This document shows, in pieces, positions 31,870 through 38,867 of a DNA stretch of 64,000 nt (position 1 is its first letter; each line of letters opens with the position of its first letter). The DNA is from Sphaerisporangium siamense (lineage in GTDB: Bacteria > Actinomycetota > Actinomycetes > Streptosporangiales > Streptosporangiaceae): positions 6,572,001-6,636,000 of the forward strand of contig NZ_JACHND010000001.1 of the NCBI RefSeq assembly GCF_014205275.1, written 5' to 3'. The position numbers and the translations under genes were made by a program. The notes under the pieces are model-generated. The model was not told where the DNA came from. It searched no databases and worked only from the letters and a program-made list of their open reading frames with translations.

Positions 31870-33341
31870 GGCAGGTCTCCCGCGGCGGCGCGGGCCGCGA
31901 GCCGCGCGCCGAGCAGGCGGCCGAGCGTCATCGCGGGCGTCACGCTCATACCGCCGACGTAGTTGTCCCCGGCGAAGACGTTGTTGCCCAGTACCTCGCC
32001 CACGGCGTGCAGCCCGGGGATGGGGACGCCCTCGCGGTCCAGCACGGCCAGGTCGCCGTCCACCCGCAGGCCGTCCCGGCTGAGCAGGGACGCGGCGACC
32101 GAGGTGATCCCGTAGAACGGCGGGGTCTCTATCGGCGTGGGCAGCTTGGCGCGGCCGTGGTCGGGGTCGTGCCCGGCGCGGACGGCGGCGTTGTAGCGGC
32201 GCACGGTCCCGGTGAGACCGGCGGCGTCCACGCCGAGCAGCCCGGCGAGCTCCTCCAGGGTGCCGGCGGCGGCGATCCACCGGCCGCGCGCGCACTCGGC
32301 GGCCATCCGCTCGCGGGTCCAGTCGCCCGCGCCGTTGCGGATCAGCGGCTCGGCGGTCTCGGCGATCGCCCGGTCCCAGACGACGTGCATGGCGAGGCCC
32401 GGCTGGCGCAGCAGCGCCCGCTCGCGGCGCTCGGGGCCGGTCACGTCCTCGGCGACGAACCGTTCACCGTCGCGGTTGACCCAGATCTCGTGCGGGGTCC
32501 GGTAGGCGGGGGCGAACTCCAGGAACGCCTCGCGGTAGTCGACCGCGAACCCCGGCCGGCCGGGGTCGGGGATCAGCCCCATGACCGGGATGAAATGGCC
32601 GTCGCGGCTGACGTCCGCGCCGATCTCGGTGGCCATGACCAGGCCGTCGCCGGTGGCGTGGCCGAGGCAGGCGACGAGCGCGTCCTCGCAGCCGGGGGGA
32701 AGGAAGCGGTTGCGCAGCGCGGGGTCGGCGTCGTACCCGCCGGTGGCGAGCACGACCGCGCCGCCCCGGGCGACCACCTCCCGGCCGCCGGGGCCGGTCC
32801 CGGCGACGCCGGTCACCCGGCCGTCCTCCACCAGGAGGCGGCGGATCCGCGTGCCGAGCAGCGGCAGGACCGCGCAGGATCGGACGGCCTCGTCGAGGCG
32901 GCGGCGCAGCACCCGCAGCACCGACCTGCCGAGCTCCACGCCCCAGTAGGTGCGGGGCGTCGCGTAGACCTCGTGGCCGTGGACCAGGCCGGGGGTGGCG
33001 GGGTCGAAGTCGAACCCCAGGTCCTCCAGCCAGTCGACCGTGTCTCCCTGCGCCCGGACCGTCCGCCAGACCAGGTCGCGGTCGGCCTTGCCGTGAGAGA
33101 GGCGCATCACGTCGTCGAAGTGGCGTTCCGGGGTGTCCTCGATGCCGCGGGCGGCCTGGCGGCGGCTGCCGGCGCCGCTGAACTCGCCGTTGGCGATGTG
33201 CAGCATGCCACCCATGCCGGGCAGCTTGTCCAGCAGCAGGACGCGCGCACCCGCGGCGGCGGCCTCGATGGCCGCGCACATGCCACCCGTGCCGGCCCCC
33301 ACGATGACGACGTCGAAGCGCCCGAGGTCCTCGGCGGTCAC
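31866..33341 (-). CDS. FAD-dependent oxidoreductase, fumarate reductase/KstD-like, copy 1
   Basis: 491-residue FAD_binding_2 protein. The dinucleotide-binding start is FDVVIVGAGTGGMCAAIEAAAAG, followed by LLLDKLPGMGGMLHIANGEFSG. The central domain has VVLATGGYDADP, and the C-terminus GVPIPGLHAVGEVLGNNVFAGDNYVGG and MTLGRLLGARLAA closes the FAD site. The family includes 3-ketosteroid delta-1-dehydrogenases, urocanate and fumarate reductases; the signatures do not settle which. It is coupled by 4-nt overlaps to VOC genes on both sides. A paralogue with the same H/T-R-R-Q-A insert lies at 37359. Confidence 0.87.
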   Translation of the reverse strand: MTAEDLGRFDVVIVGAGTGGMCAAIEAAAAGARVLLLDKLPGMGGMLHIANGEFSGAGSRRQAARGIEDTPERHFDDVMRLSHGKADRDLVWRTVRAQGDTVDWLEDLGFDFDPATPGLVHGHEVYATPRTYWGVELGRSVLRVLRRRLDEAVRSCAVLPLLGTRIRRLLVEDGRVTGVAGTGPGGREVVARGGAVVLATGGYDADPALRNRFLPPGCEDALVACLGHATGDGLVMATEIGADVSRDGHFIPVMGLIPDPGRPGFAVDYREAFLEFAPAYRTPHEIWVNRDGERFVAEDVTGPERRERALLRQPGLAMHVVWDRAIAETAEPLIRNGAGDWTRERMAAECARGRWIAAAGTLEELAGLLGVDAAGLTGTVRRYNAAVRAGHDPDHGRAKLPTPIETPPFYGITSVAASLLSRDGLRVDGDLAVLDREGVPIPGLHAVGEVLGNNVFAGDNYVGGMSVTPAMTLGRLLGARLAARAAAGDLP

Positions 33342-34180
33342 CGCGCTGTTCCCGGGGGTTCGCGCAGCTCCACCTCCAGGCCGGCGGGCCCGTGCACCAG
33401 GCGTTCGCCGAGGCGCACACCGCCGTGGGCCACCAGCCGTTCGGCCATGGCGGCGGGGTCGCCGGTCGCGAACACCACGCGGCGCAGGCCGAGCGGCCGG
33501 TCCGACAGGTCCGCCGCCTCGACCCCGGTGAACGACATGATCTCGAAACGGGCGGGGGCCTGGTCGGCGGAGAGCAGGAAGGTCAGCCGCAGGCTCGCCC
33601 CTGACGGCATGCCGACCATGCGCTCGAACGTCTCGCCGTTCATCTCGCCGTCGAACAGGACGGACAGGCCGCCGCCGTCGGTGAAGAACCGCAGGGCCTG
33701 CTCGTGGTCGTCGGGCACGATGACGGCGGTGTGCAGCTCGCCGTGCAGGCGGTCCGGGTCGCCCTCCAGCGCGGGGCTGGGGCGGTGCGCGGCGCCGGCC
33801 TGCGGGAGCGTCCACCAGACGCCGTCGGAGCCGAGCGCGACGCATTCGCTCATCGTGCCCGAGCCGTAGGGATAGGTCGCGACGGGCAGGGACCGGCCGC
33901 CGGCCTCGTCGATCATGCGGGTGGTCCGCGCGAGGTCGCGGGAGTACATGCCGAGAAGGCGGGGGCCGATGTCCCAGACGCGCGGGTCCTCGACGGCCTC
34001 CGCGCCGGCGGGGGCGGGGACGAGCCTCAGGCGGCCGGTCGCGCCCGCGCCGACCCCGAGAAGCGCCTCTTCCTCATTGCGTTCGATCACGTCGAGGCCG
34101 AACGCCCGGGTGTGGAAGGCGACCGACGCCTCGACGTCCCGGCATGCGACGACGGCCTCGACGACCGCTCCGAGCGACAA
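33338..34180 (-). CDS. Two-domain VOC (glyoxalase-fold) protein 3
   Basis: 280-residue VOC protein. Module 1 runs VVEAVVACRDVEASVAFHTRAFGLDV to about residue 130; module 2 starts LHTAVIVPDDHEQALRFF and ends GLEVELREPPG. A first His (LHTAV) and the terminal Glu are visible in module 2 but the middle ligand position appears to be Arg, again an incomplete extradiol set. It starts at TTG 34180 with GGAGA about 7 nt upstream. First gene of the F operon; the operator F/promoter pair is directly upstream and divergent from the G operon. Confidence 0.8.
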   Translation of the reverse strand: MSLGAVVEAVVACRDVEASVAFHTRAFGLDVIERNEEEALLGVGAGATGRLRLVPAPAGAEAVEDPRVWDIGPRLLGMYSRDLARTTRMIDEAGGRSLPVATYPYGSGTMSECVALGSDGVWWTLPQAGAAHRPSPALEGDPDRLHGELHTAVIVPDDHEQALRFFTDGGGLSVLFDGEMNGETFERMVGMPSGASLRLTFLLSADQAPARFEIMSFTGVEAADLSDRPLGLRRVVFATGDPAAMAERLVAHGGVRLGERLVHGPAGLEVELREPPGTAR

Positions 34181-34206
34181 ACCACGTCTCCGTTCTGTCG
34201 TGCCAT

Positions 34207-34231
34207 GTTCCGCATTGCGGAACGCCGTTTC
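34207..34231 (+). promoter_or_regulatory. Composite operator, copy F
   Basis: Reads GTTCC, 7 nt, GGAAC, 3 nt (GCC), GTTTC, the best overall match to the consensus, with a perfect GTTCCGC/GCGGAAC palindrome. It abuts the minus-strand -10 box of the 34180-30859 operon. Confidence 0.85.
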
Positions 34232-34261
34232 ACGCTAGAACGGCGGGCCTGGCCATGTCAA
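34232..34261 (-). promoter_or_regulatory. Promoter of the VOC-FAD-VOC operon
   Basis: Minus strand: TTGACA (34256-34261), 18-nt spacer, TAGCGT (34232-34237); the start would fall inside operator F. Confidence 0.7.
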
Positions 34262-34275
34262 TAAAGCGCCGGGGC

Positions 34276-34305
34276 TTCCGAAACCAGGACGGTCTTCCCT
34301 ATAGT
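34276..34305 (+). promoter_or_regulatory. Promoter of the nitrilase-homologue operon
   Basis: TATAGT (-10, 34300-34305) with a weak TTCCGA -35 at 34276-34281 and an 18-nt spacer. It is divergent from the F promoter, and operator G follows 7 nt after the -10. Confidence 0.6.
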
Positions 34306-34312
34306 CCGAACA

Positions 34313-34337
34313 GAAACAGCGTTTCGGTTAGTGGAAC
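34313..34337 (-). promoter_or_regulatory. Composite operator, copy G
   Basis: On the minus strand it reads GTTCC, 7 nt, GAAAC, 3 nt, GTTTC. It covers the expected transcription start and ends just before the ribosome-binding site of the nitrilase-homologue gene, so occupancy would block both initiation and elongation. Confidence 0.8.
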
Positions 34338-34346
34338 GGAGCCCCT

Positions 34347-35396
34347 GTGAGTGGAGATGTGGCGGGAGAGCCGGTGACCGCCTACCGCGCGGTCGCGCTG
34401 CAGAGCGCGTGCCATGCCGTCAACCGGGCCGCGGACGCCGCGGCGAGCCGCGACATGATCCGCGCGGCCATCGACCGCGTCCACGACCAGGTCACGGCGA
34501 CGAAGCGCTTCGTCGGGCCGGGCCTGCGCCTCGTGGTGCTCCCCGAGTACCTCCTGACCGGCCACCCCATCGGCGAGCCCCTCGAAGAGTGGTGCGAGCG
34601 GGGCGCCCTCGCCGCCGAGGGCCCCGAGTACGCGCGGCTCGCCGAGATCGCCCGCGACGCCGGGGTGTTCCTGTGCGTGAACGGCTACGAGCTCGACGAG
34701 CACTTCCCCGGCGTCTACTTCCAGGCGTCGGTGGTGTTCGGCCCGGCCGGCGAGACCGTGCTGCGGTACCGGCGGCTCAACTCCATGTTCGCCGTCACCC
34801 CGCACGACATCCTCACCCGGTACCTGGAGGTCTACGGGGAGGACGCCCTGTTCCCGGTCGCCAGGACCGAGATCGGCACGCTGGCCGCCATCGCCTCGGA
34901 GGAGATCCTCTTCCCCGAGGTGGCCCGCTGCCTCGCCATGCGCGGCGCCGAGGTGTTCCTGCACAGCTCCTCCGAGGTGGCCAGCGCGCTGCTGTCCCCC
35001 AAGAACGTCGCCAAGCTCGCCCGCGCCGTCGAGAACGGCGCCTACGTCGTCTCCGCCAACACCGCCGGCGTGCACGGCACCGGCCTGCCCGCGGAGTCCG
35101 GCGACGGCGCCAGCCAGATCGTGGACCACCGCGGCATCGTCCTCGCCAAGGCCGGCCAGGGCGAGTCGATGGCCGCCAACGCCGAGATCGACCTCGCCGC
35201 GCTGCGCCGCGCGCGCCGGACGCCGGAGATGATGAACCTCCTGCCCCGCCAGCGCTTCGAGCTGTACGCGCCGAGCTACGCCGGCACCTCTTTCTACCCG
35301 CCCGACAGCGTGCGGCCGGGCGAGACCGCGCGCGGGCACTTCGCCGCGACGCAGCGCCGGGTCATCGAGCGGCTGTCCGGCGACGGCCTGATCTGA
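34347..35396 (+). CDS. Nitrilase-superfamily homologue lacking the catalytic Cys
   Basis: 349 residues with the carbon-nitrogen hydrolase fold. The Glu of the Glu-Lys-Cys triad is kept (E67, LPEYLLTG). The Lys motif reads YRRLN, with Arg143 where Lys is expected. The Cys motif reads IASEEILFPE, with Ser184 where the nucleophilic Cys should be. The usual dimer and substrate elements (VVFGPAGETVLRYRR, SASANTAG-like VVSANTAG) remain. So it is either a divergent hydrolase using Ser or a non-catalytic or repurposed protein. GTG 34347 lies 9 nt after operator G with CGGAG between. First of four genes with an aldehyde dehydrogenase, paralogue 3 and an FAD enzyme. Confidence 0.85.
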   Translation: MSGDVAGEPVTAYRAVALQSACHAVNRAADAAASRDMIRAAIDRVHDQVTATKRFVGPGLRLVVLPEYLLTGHPIGEPLEEWCERGALAAEGPEYARLAEIARDAGVFLCVNGYELDEHFPGVYFQASVVFGPAGETVLRYRRLNSMFAVTPHDILTRYLEVYGEDALFPVARTEIGTLAAIASEEILFPEVARCLAMRGAEVFLHSSSEVASALLSPKNVAKLARAVENGAYVVSANTAGVHGTGLPAESGDGASQIVDHRGIVLAKAGQGESMAANAEIDLAALRRARRTPEMMNLLPRQRFELYAPSYAGTSFYPPDSVRPGETARGHFAATQRRVIERLSGDGLI

Positions 35397-35408
35397 GAAG
35401 CGGTCCCC

Positions 35409-36851
35409 ATGACGAAGAAGATCTCCGTGCGCAACCCCCGCACGGGCGAGACCGACCACATCATCACCGCCGCGGACGCCGGCGAGATCGCGGACGCGGC
35501 GCGACGGCTGCGCGACGGCCAGCAGGAATGGGCGGCGAGCCCGGTCGAGGCGCGCGTCGCCGTCCTGCGCGCGTTCAAGGAGGCCGTCCTACGGCGGCGC
35601 GCGGACATCGTCGCCCTGCTGGAGGCCGACACCGGCCGGCGGTGGGCCTCCGAGATAGAGGTGGACGCGGTCGCCTCCGGCATCGACCGGGCCTGCGAGT
35701 TCGCCGAGGACACCTTCGCGCCCGCCCCGCCCGCCGCCACCCCCGACCCCGAGGTCACGGCCTCCGCCGACCTGGTGGCCTACCCGCTGGTCGCGGTCAT
35801 CTCCCCGTGGAACTTCCCGTTCCAGCTCGCGCTCATCGACGCCGTCCCCGCGCTGCTCGCCGGATCGGCGGTGCTGCTCAAGCCCAGCGAGATGACGCCC
35901 CGGTTCATCCCCGCGCTGCGCGCCTGCGTCGAGGACGTCCCCGGCCTGTCCGGCGTGCTCGCGGTGGTCGAGGGCGACGGCGCGACCGGCGCGGCGATGA
36001 TCGACGTCGCCGACGCGGTCTGCTTCACCGGCAGCGTGGGGACCGGCCGCGCCATCGCCGCCGCGGCCGCCGCCCGGTTCATCCCCGCTTTCCTGGAGCT
36101 CGGCGGGAAGGACCCGGCCGTCGTCACGGCCTCCGCCGACCTCGGCACCGCCGCCTCCGCGATCCTTTGGGGTTCGACCATCAACTCCGGCCACTCCTGC
36201 ATGTCCCTGGAGCGCGTCTACGTGGACCGGCGCGTCGCCGACGCGTTCGTCGAGACGCTGGCCGCCAAGGCCGGGCGCGTACGGCTCGCCTACCCCGGCA
36301 TCGGCGACGGCGAGATCGGCCCGATCATCACGGCCGCGCAGGCCGGCGCCATCCGCGCGCACCTGGAGGACGCCGTCGCCAAGGGCGCCCGCGTGGTGAC
36401 CGGCGGCACGGTCGAGGAACTCGGCGGCGGCGCCTACCTGCGGCCCACCGTGCTCACCGGCGTCGACCACACCATGCGCGTGATGCGCGAGGAGACCTTC
36501 GGCCCCATCGTCCCGGTCATGGCCTACGACGGCGAGGACGAGGCCGTCGCGCTCGCCAACGACACCGACTTCGGGCTCAGCGCCGCCGTCTTCGCCGGCA
36601 CCGCCGAGGAGGCGCTCGCGGTCGCCCACCGCCTTGAGGTCGGCGCGGTCAGCGTCAACGACGCCTGCCTCACCGGCATGGTGCCCGCCGTCGAGAAGAA
36701 CTCCTTCAAGCTCTCCGGACTCGGCGCCTCGCGGATGGGCCCGCCCTCCGTACGGCGCTTCCTGCGGCGGCGCGCCCTGCTCGTGCGCGGCGCGGCCGGC
36801 CCCAGGCCCTGGTACTACGACGGCTCTTCCAGCCAGACGGAGGAACGATGA
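35409..36851 (+). CDS. Aldehyde dehydrogenase family protein
   Basis: 480-residue NAD(P)-dependent aldehyde dehydrogenase with an intact site: N135 in SPWNFPFQ, K158 in LLKPSE, FTGSVGTG (206-213), general base E230 in FLELGGKDP, nucleophile C264 in SGHSCMSLERVYV, and the late EETFGPIVPV. It oxidises an aldehyde to an acid, which a CoA-transferase could then activate. The C-terminal tail is Arg-rich and extends a little past the usual end. Starts 12 nt after the nitrilase homologue; its stop overlaps the next start (ATGA). Confidence 0.94.
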   Translation: MTKKISVRNPRTGETDHIITAADAGEIADAARRLRDGQQEWAASPVEARVAVLRAFKEAVLRRRADIVALLEADTGRRWASEIEVDAVASGIDRACEFAEDTFAPAPPAATPDPEVTASADLVAYPLVAVISPWNFPFQLALIDAVPALLAGSAVLLKPSEMTPRFIPALRACVEDVPGLSGVLAVVEGDGATGAAMIDVADAVCFTGSVGTGRAIAAAAAARFIPAFLELGGKDPAVVTASADLGTAASAILWGSTINSGHSCMSLERVYVDRRVADAFVETLAAKAGRVRLAYPGIGDGEIGPIITAAQAGAIRAHLEDAVAKGARVVTGGTVEELGGGAYLRPTVLTGVDHTMRVMREETFGPIVPVMAYDGEDEAVALANDTDFGLSAAVFAGTAEEALAVAHRLEVGAVSVNDACLTGMVPAVEKNSFKLSGLGASRMGPPSVRRFLRRRALLVRGAAGPRPWYYDGSSSQTEER

Positions 36852-37306
36852 CCATCGCCGACATCCTGCGCGACATGAGCGGCGTCTGGGAGGGCACCTA
36901 CACCGTGCTCGACCCCCACGGCGCCCTGGTGGAACGCTTCGCCAGCCGCCAGGAGGGCCTCATGGAAGGCACCGACTGGACCGAGAAGGTCGTCTACCTG
37001 CGCGAAGGCCAGGAACCCGCCGCCCGGCACTACCGCGCCGTCGTGGACGGCGACGACGTCCGGTTCATCGACGACGAGATGTGGGGCACCACCGGCCGCG
37101 CGGGCGACCAGGCCATCGTCTTCACCTTCGGCTGGAACGCGCGCCCGCAGGAACGCATCGTCGAGATGTCCATGCCGCAGGGCGACTACCGCACCCGCCT
37201 GTGGCAGCACTTCGAGGACGGCGAGCTGTCCCGGCTGACGCTCATCGAGGAGCGCCGCGTCCCCGGCGCCGCCCCCGAGCGGTGGTACGTGCCGTCCTCC
37301 GGGTGA
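36848..37306 (+). CDS. ~150-residue regulon-associated protein, paralogue 3
   Basis: 152-residue protein, third member of the family at 6723 and 17977. It has MSGVWEGTYTVLDPHGALVE, ASRQEGLMEGTDWTEKVVYLREG, and YRTRLWQHFEDGELSRLTLIEERRVPG, closest in layout to paralogue 1. No signal peptide or obvious catalytic residues. ATG overlaps the aldehyde dehydrogenase stop by 4 nt. All three copies occur once per major operon (B, C and G), suggesting a generic helper for pathway intermediates. Confidence 0.74.
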   Translation: MTIADILRDMSGVWEGTYTVLDPHGALVERFASRQEGLMEGTDWTEKVVYLREGQEPAARHYRAVVDGDDVRFIDDEMWGTTGRAGDQAIVFTFGWNARPQERIVEMSMPQGDYRTRLWQHFEDGELSRLTLIEERRVPGAAPERWYVPSSG

Positions 37307-37358
37307 GCCGGGACGGGCAGGGCAGGCGGCCAAGGCAAGCACTACAGGAGACCCACCA

Positions 37359-38792
37359 GTGGAATTGACCTACGACCTCGTCGTGGTCGGCGCGGGCACC
37401 GCCGGCATCCCCTGCGCGGCGGAGGCGGCGCTCGGCGGCGCCCGCGTGCTCCTCGTGGAGAAGGACCACCAGATCGGCGGCACGCTGCACGTGTCCGGCG
37501 GCCACATGGCGGCGGCGGGCACCCGCAGGCAGGCCGAGCGCGGCATCGCCGACTCCGTCGAGGCGCACCTGGCCGACATCCGCCGGATCAGCGCCGGCAC
37601 CGCCCGCGAGGACCTGGTCCGCATCACCGCCGAGAACGCCGCCGAGACCGTCGACTGGCTGGACGGCCGCGGCTTCCGCTTCGCCTCGGAGACGCCGCGC
37701 ATCATCTACGGCCACGAGCCGTACGGCACGCCGCGCACGTACTACGGGGTCGACGAGGCGATGTCGATCCTGGAGGTGTACGAGGGCCTGCTGGAGGAGG
37801 CCCTCGCCACGGGCCGCCTGGAACTGTGGAAGAACTCTCCCGTGATCGGGCTCATCCCCCGGGAGGACGGCGACGGCGTCGCCGGGGTCACGGTCCTGCG
37901 CGGCAGCGGGGACGTGGACGTGCGGGCCGGGCACGTCGTGCTCGCCACCGGCGGGTTCGCGGCCGACCCGGAGCTGTTCCTCGAACTGGAGGGCGCGCCG
38001 CTGGTGTCGGCGGCGCACCCGACCTCCACCGGCGACGGGATCATCATGGCCAGGGAGCTCGGCGCCGCCGTCACCGGCACCGGGTCCTACCTGCCCACCT
38101 TCGGCGGGCTGCCCCACCCGACCTCGCCGGGGAAGGCCAACTGGTCCGACCGTCAGCTCCTCATCACCGCCGAGCGCCCGCCCGTCGAGATCTACGTCGA
38201 CAAGCACGGCAACCGCTGGGTCGCCGAGGACGAGCCGTCCATCGACGAGAAGGAACGCGCGCTCACCCGCATCGACGACATGACGTTCTGGACCGTGTTC
38301 GACGACGCGATGCTGGAGTCCACCCGGTCCGGCCGTCCGCTCGTGGTCGGCTGGAGCCCCGAGGACCTCCGCGCCCGCGCCGGCCACCGCACGGGCGTGC
38401 ACGTGGCGGCGACGCTGGAGGAGCTGGCGGCCGAGGCGGGGATCGACCCCGCGGGCCTGGCCGCGACCGCCGCCCGCTACAACGAGGCGGTGGCCTCCGG
38501 CGCCGACCCCGACTTCGGGCGCGCCCACCTGCCGCTCCCCCTGACACGTCCACCCTTCTACGCGATACGCAACCACGCCATCTCGCTGGTCACGTTCGCG
38601 GGCGCCGACATCGACGCCGGCTTCCGCGTCCGGCGGGCCGACGGCTCGTCCATCCCCAACCTGTACGCCATCGGCGAGATCATCGGCGCGGCGGCCACGT
38701 GCGGCCAGAGCTTCTGCTCCGGCATGCTCGTCACCCCGGCCATCACCTTCGGCCGCCTCCTCGGCCGCCGCCTCGCCTCCCGACAGCACTGA
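37359..38792 (+). CDS. FAD-dependent oxidoreductase, fumarate reductase/KstD-like, copy 2
   Basis: 477-residue FAD_binding_2 enzyme and paralogue of 31866-33341. FAD motif: YDLVVVGAGTAGIPCAAEAA and LLVEKDHQIGGTLHVSGGHM. Both paralogues share the TRRQAERGI insert and a TPRTYYGV segment. The closing part is SIPNLYAIGEIIGAAATCGQSFCSGM, with extra Cys compared with copy 1, and ITFGRLLGRRLA. GTG 37359 follows CAGGAG by 8 nt. Last gene of the G operon, followed by a terminator. It probably dehydrogenates or reduces a cyclic intermediate. Confidence 0.87.
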   Translation: MELTYDLVVVGAGTAGIPCAAEAALGGARVLLVEKDHQIGGTLHVSGGHMAAAGTRRQAERGIADSVEAHLADIRRISAGTAREDLVRITAENAAETVDWLDGRGFRFASETPRIIYGHEPYGTPRTYYGVDEAMSILEVYEGLLEEALATGRLELWKNSPVIGLIPREDGDGVAGVTVLRGSGDVDVRAGHVVLATGGFAADPELFLELEGAPLVSAAHPTSTGDGIIMARELGAAVTGTGSYLPTFGGLPHPTSPGKANWSDRQLLITAERPPVEIYVDKHGNRWVAEDEPSIDEKERALTRIDDMTFWTVFDDAMLESTRSGRPLVVGWSPEDLRARAGHRTGVHVAATLEELAAEAGIDPAGLAATAARYNEAVASGADPDFGRAHLPLPLTRPPFYAIRNHAISLVTFAGADIDAGFRVRRADGSSIPNLYAIGEIIGAAATCGQSFCSGMLVTPAITFGRLLGRRLASRQH

Positions 38793-38810
38793 CCCGTTCT
38801 GACCTCCTGA

Positions 38811-38845
38811 CACGGACCGTCCCTGGTCACCAGGGGCGGTCCGTG
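38811..38845. terminator. Bidirectional terminator between two convergent operons
   Basis: CACGGACCG-CCCTGG pairs with CCAGGG-CGGTCCGTG around a TCA loop, nearly perfect over 15 bp. It lies between the stop codons of the FAD oxidoreductase (plus) and the double hydrolase (minus) and can serve both. Confidence 0.8.
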
Positions 38846-38867
38846 CGCGCCTCACGCCGCGGCCGAG

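Noticed and set aside
31866-38792. Naming the two FAD enzymes 3-ketosteroid delta-1-dehydrogenase (kstD)
   Set aside because: Only FAD_binding_2 features are certain; steroid-specific Tyr residues could not be placed and no other steroid ring-degradation genes are present.
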